Under the pieces are notes generated by a model. That model had not been told where the DNA came from. It searched no databases and saw only the letters and a program-made list of their open reading frames with translations. This document shows, piece by piece, positions 17,348-26,204 of a DNA stretch of 64,000 nucleotides. The translations under genes and the position numbers were made by a program. Location of the stretch: assembly GCA_963832895.1 (NCBI GenBank), contig CAWHVQ010000013.1, forward strand, positions 1-64,000, written 5' to 3'. The stretch is from JAMXLO01 sp963832895. Lineage in GTDB: Bacteria; Pseudomonadota; Alphaproteobacteria; Acetobacterales; Acetobacteraceae. Numbering within the stretch: position 1 is the first letter of the stretch; each line of letters opens with the position of its first letter.

Positions 17348-17793
17348 GACCGGTGGTACGGATGTCCCGCCGCGATCGACCGAGCGCGGTAGACCTGCTC
17401 GACCAGCATGACCCGGGCGAGCAGGTGCGGCCAGGTCAATCGTCCAAGCGACAGCGTGTAATCGGCGCTAGCGATCACCTGCGCGTCCAGCCCCTCGGCA
17501 CCACCGACGAGAAAGCAGACCGGCCGCCCCGCAGCGAGCCAGCGCTCCAGCAGCCGTGCCAGCTCTTCGCTGTTCGGCATGGCACCGCCGGAATCCAGCG
17601 CCACCACAAAGGCCGGATCGGGCAGCGCACCCAGCAGCGCCTCGCCTTCACGCCGCTTCACTTCCGCGGACGCCCCGCGCGCTTCTGCTATCTCGGTCAC
17701 CGCGAATTTTGGCCGCAGCCGCGTATTGTAGCGGGCGAAGAGTTCGGCCTCTGGCCTGTCGCGCAGCCGGCCGACAGCAAACAGACTGAGCAT
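17335..17793 (-). CDS. rlmH: 23S rRNA (pseudouridine-1915 N3) methyltransferase
   Basis: RlmH is a SPOUT methyltransferase acting on helix 69 of assembled 70S ribosomes. The trefoil-knot SAM site is visible in VCFLVGGAEGLD and LSLGRLTWPHLLARVMLVEQ, ending AGHPYHRSGRP as expected. ATG 17793 has AGGAGG upstream and gives 152 residues, the family length. The 5' end faces the divergent hydrolase gene at 17860. Confidence 0.95.
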   Translation of the reverse strand: MLSLFAVGRLRDRPEAELFARYNTRLRPKFAVTEIAEARGASAEVKRREGEALLGALPDPAFVVALDSGGAMPNSEELARLLERWLAAGRPVCFLVGGAEGLDAQVIASADYTLSLGRLTWPHLLARVMLVEQVYRARSIAAGHPYHRSGRP

Positions 17794-17859
17794 CTTCGGC
17801 CTCCTCTTGCGATTGGTCGCGGCAGGCTCAAGCATGTGCCGGGACCATAGGGGGAAGCG

Positions 17860-18867
17860 ATGGCCTGGCCCACGCAGCAGGGAATTTTCGACGCCGGCGA
17901 CCTGACGCTGCAATCGGGCGCCGTCCTGCGCGACGCGCGTTTGTCCTGGAAGGCGCACGGCGCGCTTGCGCCGGCGCGTGACAACGTCATCGTCTATCCC
18001 ACCAGCTACGGCGCGCAGCATCCGGATCTGGAATGGCTGATCGGCCCCGATGGCGTGCTCGACCCGACGCGCTGGTTCATCGTGATCTGCGACATGTTCG
18101 GCAACGGGCTGTCTTCCAGCCCGTCGAATACCGCGGACTATCCCTCGCTGGTGACGATATTCGACAATGTCCAGGTCCAGCGCCATGCGCTGCGCGCCTT
18201 GTTCGGCATCGAGCATGTGGCGTGCGTGTATGGCTGGTCGATGGGCGCGCTGCAGGCCTATCACTGGGCGGCACTGTTCCCCGACGCGGTGGACCGCATC
18301 GTGGTGAACTGCGGCGTGGCGCGCACCGCCGTGCACAACCAGGTCTTCCTGCGCGGTCTGATGGCGACGCTGGAGGCGGCACCAGAGCACATTGGCGACG
18401 GCCGTTTCTCTGCCGAGCCACTCGCTGCCAAGCGGGCGTTCGGCCGCATCTATGCGGCCTGGGCCCTCAGTCAGGATTTCTACCGCGCGGGACTGCATCT
18501 TGTCGGCGCACCGGATCTCGAGACGTTCCTGCGCACCGACTGGGAGGATCGGTTCGGCGCGCGTCCTGCCGCAAACCAATACGCGCAGCTGCGCACCTGG
18601 GACACCGCGGACATCAGCGATAACCCGTTGCATGGCGGCGATCTGCCGCGCGCGCTGCAAACCATCCGCGCGCGCGTGTTGCTGATGCCTGGCGAGACCG
18701 ATCTCTATTTCCGCGTCGCCGACAACGCGGCCGAATTGCCGTTTCTGGCGCGGGCGGAACTGAAGCCGATCCCCAGCATCTGGGGACACCGCGCCGGCAA
18801 CCCCGCAACGAACCCAGAGGACGCGCGGTTCGTCAAAGAGGCCGTGCGCGACTGGCTAGCGCGGTAG
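17860..18867 (+). CDS. Alpha/beta hydrolase of the homoserine acetyltransferase-like family
   Basis: The protein has an alpha/beta hydrolase fold with nucleophile elbow GWSMGALQAY (Ser near residue 127), an oxyanion region near the N-terminus and a late histidine in IWGHRAG. The overall pattern (NVIVYPTSYGAQHPDLEWLI, CDMFGNGLSSSPSN) matches MetX-like hydrolases of unknown substrate rather than true homoserine acetyltransferase. ATG 17860 follows GGGGGAAG. RidA starts 54 bases downstream on the same strand, so the two probably form an operon. Confidence 0.75.
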   Translation: MAWPTQQGIFDAGDLTLQSGAVLRDARLSWKAHGALAPARDNVIVYPTSYGAQHPDLEWLIGPDGVLDPTRWFIVICDMFGNGLSSSPSNTADYPSLVTIFDNVQVQRHALRALFGIEHVACVYGWSMGALQAYHWAALFPDAVDRIVVNCGVARTAVHNQVFLRGLMATLEAAPEHIGDGRFSAEPLAAKRAFGRIYAAWALSQDFYRAGLHLVGAPDLETFLRTDWEDRFGARPAANQYAQLRTWDTADISDNPLHGGDLPRALQTIRARVLLMPGETDLYFRVADNAAELPFLARAELKPIPSIWGHRAGNPATNPEDARFVKEAVRDWLAR

Positions 18868-18921
18868 CGGCATTTGCGCACCGTCACGCCCACCCGATAA
18901 TTCCAACCAAGGAGCCCAGCC

Positions 18922-19308
18922 ATGGCCGTCATTACCGCAATTAATCCGCCGACCGTGCGTGCGCCGACCGGCTACACACACTCCATGCTGATCACGGGCG
19001 AGCAGCGTCGCCTCATCGTCTCCGGCCAGGTCGGCGTGGCACCGGACGGCTCCGTGCCGAGTACCGGCGAGGGCCAGATCGCCCAGGCATTCGCCAATAT
19101 GCGCGCGGTGCTGGAGGCGAACGGCATGAGCGTCACCAATCTGGTCAAGACGACAGTGTTCCTGACCGACCGCGCGTTGCTCGGGTCTTTCCGCGCGGCA
19201 CGCGAGGCGGTTTATGGCGAACACGCACCGTGCTCGACTCTGCTGTTCGTCGCGGGGCTCGCCGATCCACGCTTCATGGTGGAGATCGAGGCGGAAGCGG
19301 TTTCCTGA
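18922..19308 (+). CDS. RidA/YjgF-family enamine-imine deaminase
   Basis: RidA proteins hydrolyse reactive enamines and imines and form trimers. The 128-residue protein has the family pattern: an early strand LIVSGQVGVAPDG, QAFANMRAVLEANGMSVTNL, KTTVFLTDRALLGSF and the ending RFMVEIEAEAV. AGGAG lies ten bases before ATG 18922. Because it follows the hydrolase, it may detoxify an intermediate of the same pathway rather than act as housekeeping RidA. Confidence 0.85.
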   Translation: MAVITAINPPTVRAPTGYTHSMLITGEQRRLIVSGQVGVAPDGSVPSTGEGQIAQAFANMRAVLEANGMSVTNLVKTTVFLTDRALLGSFRAAREAVYGEHAPCSTLLFVAGLADPRFMVEIEAEAVS

Positions 19309-19336
19309 AGAAAGTCCGAGGATGGCGAGGGCGGGT

Positions 19337-19368
19337 CGAAGGTGGCCAGTGGCATCCAGCCACCTTCG
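19337..19368. terminator. Bidirectional terminator-like hairpin
   Basis: CGAAGGTGGC (19337-19346) pairs perfectly with GCCACCTTCG (19359-19368). The 12-base loop holds a small inner TGG/CCA pairing. It separates ridA from the convergent gene at 19377. Confidence 0.7.
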
Positions 19369-19376
19369 TTGAGTCT

Positions 19377-20225
19377 CTATGCGGTCAAGTACGAACCGTT
19401 GGTCTCCTGACCGATTTCGGCAAATGTGCTCTGTGAGGTTTCCAGGGGGTCCGACTGGAAGGTGAAGTCACCTGCCGCAGCCTGCCACTCCATCTGCGCA
19501 GAGGCTTCCGCGAACGTACCGGAGAAGATGCCCTTCGTCGGATCAGTGCTCTTGACGGGCATCATTGTTACGCCGCCCTGCCAGACAACCTTGAACGATA
19601 TCCAACCAGGAACCGGCGGCGGGTTGTTACCCGTGGCCAGAGCGTTTTGCACCGTAGTATAGTCATAGACGGGTACCTTGCTCGCGGTCATCGTCGCGGT
19701 ACCGTTGGTCAGATCAACCTCGACACCCCTGGTAGGTAGAGGCACGGTCCAGAACAGGCCGACCGGTGGGAACTGCGATGGGTTGAATTCGTGTATTTGT
19801 GCGCCGCCCGAACCGGGCAGGAAGACTTCCACTCAAACAAACGCGAACGTTCCCTGGTGCTCTTGTCCGTCGGCGCCGACAAACGTTCCCGTCATGAACC
19901 GCATATCAGTATTCTGATCGAACGAAAACGATTGTTGATCGCCTGTCTTGATGTTGGTCCGCGTGACATTCCCACTTAGGACCGCAATGCCCGAGGAACC
20001 CTTGAAGTTGCTGATGGTGGACGGCTCCTGACCAGGACCGCCGAACACGTGAAAGGCGCCTATCGGACTCAAACCGGATGTTCCACCTACCACAGGTATC
20101 GGCGCAAACGTCCATGGTGCCTGACGCCTGTTTGGTCTGTCATCAGCGACAGCGGTCCTGGAGCCGACCAAGGTTGCTCCAAGCGCGCCAAACCCGAGTC
20201 TTCGTCGTGACAGAATCGTGCGCAT
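19377..20225 (-). pseudogene. Exported protein of unknown function split by an in-frame TGA
   Basis: The N-terminal part (20225-19833) has a Tat-like leader (LSRRRLGFGALGATL) and is glycine-rich with beta character (TGTFVGADGQEHQGTFAFV). It ends at TGA 19835-19833. The very next codon opens the same frame again for 151 residues (VEVFLPGSGGAQIHEF and onward) with similar composition, so the whole reads as one 282-residue secreted protein with a single nonsense codon. A GTG follows the TGA but has no ribosome binding site of its own. No family is recognised. It lies 147 bases downstream of the transglutaminase-like gene. Confidence 0.6.
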
Positions 20226-20372
20226 GTTGCCTCCGTTATAGATTATTGCAACTCGGCACGTCTGGGAACGACCAGCATTTCAGCCGATGACGTTTCCCAC
20301 CAGGTAAACTTACCTGCAGTTTTCGATGACTGCCCCTTCAAGAGAACGTGAGCCTCAGGGGCGTCACGAGGA

Positions 20373-21446
20373 TTACGGACTTTGCGTCTCCAGGGACGTG
20401 ATTTCGTAGCGGAAGCGCGCCGGGTCCAGTGTATTCGGCTGGCCTGCTGCGGTGAATGCACACGGGTACATCAGGAAAGCAAAGTTTGGCCGCCGCTGCC
20501 CGGCGCCGGGCAACTCAATGTCGGTGGCGCTATTGTATCCGACCCAATTCATTTCCCAGTTGCCGAACAGGCGCTCACGCAATTCGCGCACCTCCGGGCT
20601 GTCCACCGCCAGTTTCTGCTCCAGGACGACCTTACGCACGTCCGCGGGATCGAGCGGAAACCAGCCGGCATTTTCCAAATAAGCCTCAGCGCGGCAGTGC
20701 TGCGCCTTGCTGATGTCACCGCCCTTTCCGAGTGAACGATACACACGTGAGTCGGCGACGCGAATCCCATACACGTCACGGGCCGGAATGCCTGCCGCCC
20801 GTGCCAAGCCGACCATCAGGCCATTGATATCGACGCACTTGCCGCCGAAATTGGCCGATTGAAGCATTGCCTTGATGTCACCGACACCGCAGCCGGGGGT
20901 GTCGGGGTTGCGCCAGGTCGTGTCCACCACCCAGTCATAGATGGCGCGCAACCGCTCACGAGGGTCCGTGCGACCGTCAACGATACGCTCGGCCGTCGTG
21001 CGCACGATACCATCAGTCGGCGCGCTCTCCGTTGGGGCCAACCAGAATTGTCGTTCAGCTTGGTTGATCGGCACCATCGGCAGCGCAGCCCGGTCGCAGG
21101 TTGCGACGGTCTGCCTGACCTCAATGTGCTGCGAGGTCGCGCTTTCGTCCCATGTGCTGCGTAATATCTGCGCGCCATAAGTTGGATCGCGTACCAGTTC
21201 AGCTCGGCCGTTGCTCTGCCACTCCACATCGATGGCAGTCTGGTAGCCAGCTGCTGTCTGCGCCAGAGGCAACCAGAGTCGTGCCTGGCCGGACGAATTT
21301 TGCAATGTGACCTTGGTCGTGATCACGAATTGTCGCCATGCCCCGACGGGCGTACGCTCCGCCACCTGTATAGCATCTGCTTTTGCCCCAAACCCCATGA
21401 GTGCGGGAGTGGCAGCGCTTGCAACGATGAATGCCCGACGGTGCAT
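20373..21446 (-). CDS. Exported transglutaminase-like cysteine peptidase
   Basis: The catalytic triad of the transglutaminase-like superfamily is visible: Cys204 in GGKCVDING, His250 in KAQHCRAEAY and Asp266 in GWFPLDPAD. Members act as proteases or amide-bond enzymes, often in the envelope. The leader (MHRRAFIVASAATPALMG) looks like a short Tat or Sec signal. The N-terminal domain before residue 150 is a beta-sandwich-like pre-domain. At 357 residues it is typical. A 147-base gap separates it from the broken exported gene downstream, so they may be co-expressed. Confidence 0.75.
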   Translation of the reverse strand: MHRRAFIVASAATPALMGFGAKADAIQVAERTPVGAWRQFVITTKVTLQNSSGQARLWLPLAQTAAGYQTAIDVEWQSNGRAELVRDPTYGAQILRSTWDESATSQHIEVRQTVATCDRAALPMVPINQAERQFWLAPTESAPTDGIVRTTAERIVDGRTDPRERLRAIYDWVVDTTWRNPDTPGCGVGDIKAMLQSANFGGKCVDINGLMVGLARAAGIPARDVYGIRVADSRVYRSLGKGGDISKAQHCRAEAYLENAGWFPLDPADVRKVVLEQKLAVDSPEVRELRERLFGNWEMNWVGYNSATDIELPGAGQRRPNFAFLMYPCAFTAAGQPNTLDPARFRYEITSLETQSP

Positions 21447-21595
21447 GACGGTCCCTCCTTCGCCCTTATTGCTTGCTTATCTTAAGCTAACCGGCAGAGC
21501 AGCCAGGTTTCAACAGCCCGGAGACCCAGACACGTTAGTCTGGAGTGGTCTCCCCAAACCGCTAATGTTTCGGAGCCCGGTGAAACGGCGCATGC

Positions 21596-22453
21596 TCAGG
21601 TCGCCATGCGTGGCGCGGGACGCGTCATGCCGGTGATCCTCCGCAGCCCGGCCAGCACCACCACCGCCAGCCCGGCCAATGCCACGTAGTGTGCCGGCCG
21701 CAGACCAAAGTGCAGCGTTTCGCTTGCGGCCAACACGCGCCACGGGTTGATCCCGGTCGCCAGCCCATACCAGGCGAACTCGATGCCGGCACTGGCGCAC
21801 GCCGCCACGACGGCCAACGCCAGTTGCGCGAACGGGTTCCGCTGCCAGGCCACCGGGAGCGTACGCCACGCCAGCAGCCACCCGAACAGGCCGGAGAAGA
21901 ATACCGGCTCCGATACGTTCGACTTCGACTGGATGAAGTAGTGCAGCAGCGCGATCGCGCCCAACACGTAGATCGCCCGATGCAGTTGCTTCCACCGGCG
22001 CCCCAGCCTGCGGGCCCAGCCGTCGGTCGACGTCACTCCGAGAACAACCAGCCCGAGCAATACGGTGAAGCCAATGGTCAAATAGAACCGCAGCGCGATC
22101 TCGGATGCGACCAAGCCCAATCGAAAGTTCTTGTCCGCGATGTAGAGCGTGAAATGCGCCAGCGCGTAGGCAAGCGCAGTCAGACCGACGGTCCGCCGCA
22201 CCAGCAGTAGGCGTGGCCAGTTCAGCACCCGCGCCGCCGGGGTGATCGCCAGCGAGATCAGCAGGTAGCGGATCGCCCAGTCACCGGTGCCGTGGATCAC
22301 CTCGGTCACCGGGCGTCCGCCGAGCATGCCGTTCGCCCACCAGAACGCCAGCACCATGCCGGGAATGAAGCTCGCCGCGAGCACCGCCGCCTTCAACGGC
22401 AGGAAACGGCCATGCCGGTCGCGCCATGGAACGATCATTTTGCTGGCGATCAT
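21596..22453 (-). CDS. msrQ: Heme-binding membrane subunit MsrQ (ferric reductase-like)
   Basis: MsrQ passes electrons from the quinone pool to periplasmic MsrP, which repairs methionine sulfoxide. The protein has six hydrophobic helices with histidines in EVIHGTGDWAIRYLL, ALAHFTLYIADK and KQLHRAIYVLGAIALLHY, the expected heme ligands. ATG 22453 overlaps the TGA of the upstream frame (ATGA) and gives 285 residues. No msrP is seen here, so the partner must be elsewhere. The C-terminal 60 residues add a further helical segment. Confidence 0.8.
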   Translation of the reverse strand: MIASKMIVPWRDRHGRFLPLKAAVLAASFIPGMVLAFWWANGMLGGRPVTEVIHGTGDWAIRYLLISLAITPAARVLNWPRLLLVRRTVGLTALAYALAHFTLYIADKNFRLGLVASEIALRFYLTIGFTVLLGLVVLGVTSTDGWARRLGRRWKQLHRAIYVLGAIALLHYFIQSKSNVSEPVFFSGLFGWLLAWRTLPVAWQRNPFAQLALAVVAACASAGIEFAWYGLATGINPWRVLAASETLHFGLRPAHYVALAGLAVVVLAGLRRITGMTRPAPRMAT

Positions 22454-22856
22454 CGTGCGGTTCCCGGCGTCTGGCGCGCCGCGCGATCGAGCATCTGCCA
22501 TTCGGTGCGGACCCGGCCCGCCACCGTTGCCTCGCCGCGGCGGACAAGGGCCGTCGCGGCCCTGTCGCCGATCATCCTCGCCATGTTGTCTGGACCCGCC
22601 ATTTCGACCATCGATCGCATCGCATCCCTCAGCACGCCCATTCGTCTCGCGACGTAGTCGATCATTACATGCGGCCCAGGAGCGGGCGGATCGATGCGCA
22701 TGGTCAGCGTCCAGCCAGCCTTCCGCTCGATCGCAGTCCCCCGCGGAGCGCCCGCGCAGCAGGTCCCGTCAACATCTCTTGGACGCCGCAGCGGCTCATC
22801 GGCCAAAACCGCGGGGCCCACGTCGGGCTCAGCGCCAGGACCACGGCACGCTTCAT
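22450..22856 (-). pseudogene. Secreted protein of unknown function, frameshifted in the signal region
   Basis: ATG 22856 opens a signal-like sequence (MKRAVVLALSPTWAP). One base shift near 22,810 joins it to AVLADEPLRRPRDVD and the rest (RIDPPAPGPHVMIDYVARRM), which ends at TGA 22452-22450 overlapping msrQ. Restored, it is a small exported protein of about 135 residues. The leader only makes sense with the shift, so I treat the gene as broken unless the base is a sequencing error. Family unknown. Confidence 0.5.
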
Positions 22857-22899
22857 TCGGCCGCAGGCGCCTGCGGCGAGGCGACAGCCGATCGATGCA

Positions 22900-23559
22900 T
22901 CAGTGATCCGCCAGGCAGCGGATCTCGGCCGCCAGCGCCGCTGGGTCCGGATCGACGGCAAACTCGGCTGGCACGGTAAGCGCGTGGGCAAGCCGCGCCT
23001 TGTAGTCATCGCGTGCCAACTCCTCGGTGCCGAACTGCGACAGGTGCGCGGTGACGAACTGGGTGTCCAGCAGCCGGAAGCCGCCTAGACGCAATCGCGC
23101 CACGAGGTGCACCAGGGCTACCTTCGAGGTGTCCCGCACCATGCTGAACATGCTCTCACCAAAGAACACGCCGCCAATTGCCACGCCGTAGAGGCCACCG
23201 ACCAGATGGCCGTCCTGGCGGGTCTCCACCGAGTGGGCGTGGCCGAGCTGATACAGCTCGCCGAACAGCCGTTCGATCTGCGGATTGATCCAGGTGTCGT
23301 CGCGCCCCGGGGCAGACTGCGCACAGCCGGCGATGGTCGCTGCGAAGTCCTGATCGACCGTAACGGTGAAGGCGTCCGACAGCACGGTGCGGGCGAGCCG
23401 GCGCGGCAGATGGAAGCGGTCCAACGGCAGGACGCCGCGGCGCTCCGGGTCGAGCCAGTAGAGGCGTTCGCCACGACGGGTCTCCGCCATCGGGAACAGG
23501 CCGTGCCGGTAGGCCCGCAGCATGAGGTCAGCCGTGATCTCCACTGTGCGCCGGGACAT
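22900..23559 (-). CDS. aat: Leucyl/phenylalanyl-tRNA-protein transferase
   Basis: Aat attaches Leu or Phe to N-terminal Arg/Lys of proteins, marking them for ClpAP. The family signature runs from YRHGLFPMAETRRGERLYW, through NPQIERLFGELYQLGHAHSVE and GGLYGVAIGGVFFGESMFS, to LGGFRLLDTQFVTAHLSQFG. At 219 residues it is full length. The start ATG 23559 is divergent from the VOC gene at 23659. Confidence 0.95.
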   Translation of the reverse strand: MSRRTVEITADLMLRAYRHGLFPMAETRRGERLYWLDPERRGVLPLDRFHLPRRLARTVLSDAFTVTVDQDFAATIAGCAQSAPGRDDTWINPQIERLFGELYQLGHAHSVETRQDGHLVGGLYGVAIGGVFFGESMFSMVRDTSKVALVHLVARLRLGGFRLLDTQFVTAHLSQFGTEELARDDYKARLAHALTVPAEFAVDPDPAALAAEIRCLADH

Positions 23560-23658
23560 GCGGATATTGTGGGGTCGGATGGCCGGTTCGGGAAGGCGCT
23601 CTTGTCGGTTTGGCGATCCGGGAGGTTAATGGTGGCGTAGCCGATCGCGAGGAACGTC

Positions 23659-24042
23659 ATGACCAAGTACACCTGGGAGCACATCCACCTGAAGTCGCCG
23701 GACCCGGCGGCGACGGCACAATGGTACGAGGACAAGCTGGGCGCTGAGATCATCCGTACGCCACTACCTGACGGTTCGACGCGCTTTGATCTCAACCTGA
23801 CGGGGCAGAGGATCTTCATCGCGAGGTCGGACCCGGCGTCGACCGGTGCGTCGCCCCAGACACCATACATGGGGCTGGAGCACTTCGGACTGACCGTCGA
23901 GAACATCGACGCCGCGGTCACCGAGCTGAAGGGCAAGGGCGTGGCGTTCACGGTGGAACCGAAGACCATCAGGCCCGGCGTCCGCATCGCATTCCTGACC
24001 GCGCCGCAGAACGTGTCGATCGAACTGATACAGCGCGGATAA
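23659..24042 (+). CDS. VOC-family (glyoxalase/dioxygenase-fold) protein
   Basis: A single vicinal-oxygen-chelate domain of 127 residues. Metal-ligand candidates are the histidines of WEHIHLKSPD, His in GLEHFGLTVEN and the glutamate of VSIELIQRG. It keeps the beta-alpha-beta-beta-beta repeats (DPAATAQWYEDKLGAEI). The substrate cannot be predicted; members include glyoxalases, epimerases and ring-cleaving enzymes. It is convergent with the SDR gene 30 bases downstream. Confidence 0.8.
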   Translation: MTKYTWEHIHLKSPDPAATAQWYEDKLGAEIIRTPLPDGSTRFDLNLTGQRIFIARSDPASTGASPQTPYMGLEHFGLTVENIDAAVTELKGKGVAFTVEPKTIRPGVRIAFLTAPQNVSIELIQRG

Positions 24043-24072
24043 GCCCGCAACCGCCGACCGCACCCGCCGTCG

Positions 24073-24921
24073 TCAGCCCGGACCGACGAGAGCCACCGTC
24101 GCGACGCCATAGCGTGCGCAGAGGTCCTGGCTGATCGCCCGGAGCTGCCGACGTGCCGACGCGTCGTAGGCCTGCCGTTCGGCGCGCGCCTCGTGGAGGC
24201 CATTGAAATAGCAGCCGCTGCGCCCCTCGACCGCCGGCGAGGCGGCGAGATTGAGGATCGCCTCGGCGCCTACCTCGACGCTGCTCACGGGCGTCACGCC
24301 GGCGCGCCGCACCATCGCGGTGTCCATGTAGGTCGCCGGATGCAGCGCGTTGACGGTGACGCCTGTGCCGGCGAGCGCCTCGGCGAGATCGATGGTGAAC
24401 ATAATCTGTGCCAGCTTGCTCTGGCAGTAGGCGCGCACGCCGCTGTAACCGCGCGTCAGCATGACGTCGGCGAAGTCGATCGGCTGCTGCCCGGCCGAGG
24501 CCACGTTGACGATGCGCGCCGGCGCGCTCTGCCGCAGCAGCGGCAATAGAAGATGGGTCAGCAGAAAGCCGGCCAGGTAGTTGACCGCGAGGCGAAGCTC
24601 GTGGCCGTCGGCGGTGGTCTGCCGCGAAGCGCCCGCTGTGCCGAGGCCCGCGTTGTTGATCAGAATGTCGAGGCGATCCGTCCGCTGCCGCACGGTCTCA
24701 CCGAGGTGCCGCACCTCGGCCAATGACGCGAGGTCAGCGGCGAGGAACTCCCCCGCGCCGCTTGATTGGGCAATATCGGCGACAACTCGGTTGCCGCGGT
24801 TCCGGTCGCGACCATGCACCAGGACGCGCGCACCCGCCTCGCCGAGGCGGATCGCAACCATGCGGCCGACGCCGTCGGTGGAGCCGGTGATGAGCGCAGT
24901 CTTGCCAGCCAGCGAAGTCAT
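24073..24921 (-). CDS. Short-chain dehydrogenase/reductase
   Basis: An NAD(P)-dependent oxidoreductase of the classical SDR type with cofactor motif TGSTDGVG near residue 15, NNAG near residue 87, and the catalytic Ser (VNVASAGQQ) and Tyr-x-x-x-Lys (AYCQSKLAQ). ATG 24921 is chosen; it overlaps the stop of the lipoprotein gene by ATGA, so translation is probably coupled. The pattern resembles retinol-dehydrogenase-like SDRs. The substrate is unknown. Confidence 0.85.
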   Translation of the reverse strand: MTSLAGKTALITGSTDGVGRMVAIRLGEAGARVLVHGRDRNRGNRVVADIAQSSGAGEFLAADLASLAEVRHLGETVRQRTDRLDILINNAGLGTAGASRQTTADGHELRLAVNYLAGFLLTHLLLPLLRQSAPARIVNVASAGQQPIDFADVMLTRGYSGVRAYCQSKLAQIMFTIDLAEALAGTGVTVNALHPATYMDTAMVRRAGVTPVSSVEVGAEAILNLAASPAVEGRSGCYFNGLHEARAERQAYDASARRQLRAISQDLCARYGVATVALVGPG

Positions 24922-25148
24922 GGCACATCGGCGTCCTGTGGCGGCCACAGCCAGGTGCCGTGCGCTGCGTTGTAGATCGCCTGCGGGGACGCACCCTTGA
25001 CCCCGTCAGGATGGTTTGCATCGTGGTAGCGGTAGCCGAGAGGCACACCGTTCTGTGCCGACACCGGGTCGTCTGAAGCGTCTGGGCCCGGGACGCACCC
25101 CGCTGCCAGGGTGCATAGGGCCCACAAGGCCACGTACCTGGGATGCAT
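24918..25148 (-). CDS. Small putative lipoprotein
   Basis: A 76-residue protein with a lipoprotein signal (YVALWALCTLAAGCVPG), lipidation expected on the cysteine near residue 18. The mature part is short and contains GYRYHDANHPDGVKGASP. It overlaps the SDR start. Family unknown; it is probably an envelope protein. Confidence 0.6.
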   Translation of the reverse strand: MHPRYVALWALCTLAAGCVPGPDASDDPVSAQNGVPLGYRYHDANHPDGVKGASPQAIYNAAHGTWLWPPQDADVP

Positions 25149-25360
25149 CACGTGTCTCCGCCGGCCACGTCGCTGTAGCTGGCGACAGGCTGCCAGATGT
25201 CAACGAATTGCGGCCGATGCCAACCAGAGCCGCGCTCTGGGATCGGTAATGAGCTGGTCCCCGATCGATCTAGATCTCAATCCCAGGTTGGACGCTGGCA
25301 GCGGTTGTGCGAGGCTCTGCCAAGGAACCTGCTCCTTTAACCGGTGCTGCCACGTTCACA

Positions 25361-25624
25361 ATGACCGCCATTGAGCTCTTCGAAATCACGCAAGCCGCCA
25401 CGGCTCTGCCCGGCGCCTGGTCGGTGTCCGGCCAGTGCACCGATGACGGGAACTGCTACGCGGGCCTCATTGACCCCGAGGGGGACGGCCGAGCCGCCCT
25501 GCTGATCGCTAGGGACCCCGACGGGCTATATGTCGCCAAATCCAGTGGTGAGACTGTGGCTCGCGGCTGCGCGAGCGTCACAGAGGCGCTGGCGGCGGTG
25601 CGCTGGGTGCTCCGCCAGCGCTGA
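25361..25624 (+). CDS. Small hypothetical protein
   Basis: An 87-residue acidic protein from ATG 25361 (MTAIELFEITQAATALPG), with a beta pattern GNCYAGLIDPEGDGRAALLI and a helical tail TEALAAVRWVLRQR. No family is recognised and there is no signal peptide. An in-frame upstream GTG-type start would add non-matching residues. The natural composition supports a real gene. Confidence 0.5.
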   Translation: MTAIELFEITQAATALPGAWSVSGQCTDDGNCYAGLIDPEGDGRAALLIARDPDGLYVAKSSGETVARGCASVTEALAAVRWVLRQR

Positions 25625-25805
25625 GAGCGCCGGACAGGACTCTCGCCTGGCTATGCGGTTTCTGCAGGGAAGACCGGAGTTCGCCACCAGCCGTCAGGTC
25701 GGTCCTACGGAACCGCGAATTGCACGAGAACCAGCCAGGCGGAACACAGCCCGAAGGCGATCCCGCTGACGATGAGGTAGGCGCGCACCACGGGAAGGGC
25801 TCGCC

Positions 25806-26015
25806 TCAAATTCGTTCCCGTCGCGAAAGCTGGGTCCGTTGCTCAACCGCTGCCGCGTAACGGACGGGGCAGAAGGTCACATCCCGGCTTGCCAGAAAGG
25901 CTTCGGTCAGAGCCTCGGCCTCGCCCACCCTCAGCGGTGGCAGTCGCTTGCACCGCTGCCACCGCGCCTGCACATCCGAGCGGTCTTGGTTGAACGACGC
26001 GGCGCTACGAAACAT
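25806..26015 (-). CDS. Small hypothetical protein
   Basis: ATG 26015 follows GAGGGAGAGGG, a strong ribosome binding site, giving 69 residues. The protein is mostly helical with two cysteines (WQRCKRLPPL and DVTFCPVRYAAAVEQR). No domain is recognised. Confidence 0.5.
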   Translation of the reverse strand: MFRSAASFNQDRSDVQARWQRCKRLPPLRVGEAEALTEAFLASRDVTFCPVRYAAAVEQRTQLSRRERI

Positions 26016-26204
26016 GAAACCCTCTCCCTCGCTGATCCGACGCGGCACACCGGGCCGGACGCGGTGACGTGATGGGCAAAAAATAGCAGGGAGTGGTTTC
26101 AAATCCGTATCTATTGACGATTATTGAGATCGCTCTGGCTCTAGCGCTCGGGGGCGACCGCCACGTTCAGCGGCAGCCCCGCGAGCCCTCGGCCCGCCGA
26201 CGGG

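Noticed and set aside
17860..18867. Naming the hydrolase metX (homoserine O-acetyltransferase)
   Set aside because: It is related in fold, but the N-terminal and substrate-binding segments look like the hydrolase branch, and the neighbour is RidA rather than methionine genes.
19833..19835. TGA read as selenocysteine
   Set aside because: No SECIS-like hairpin is seen right after the codon, and the residue is not in a redox motif.
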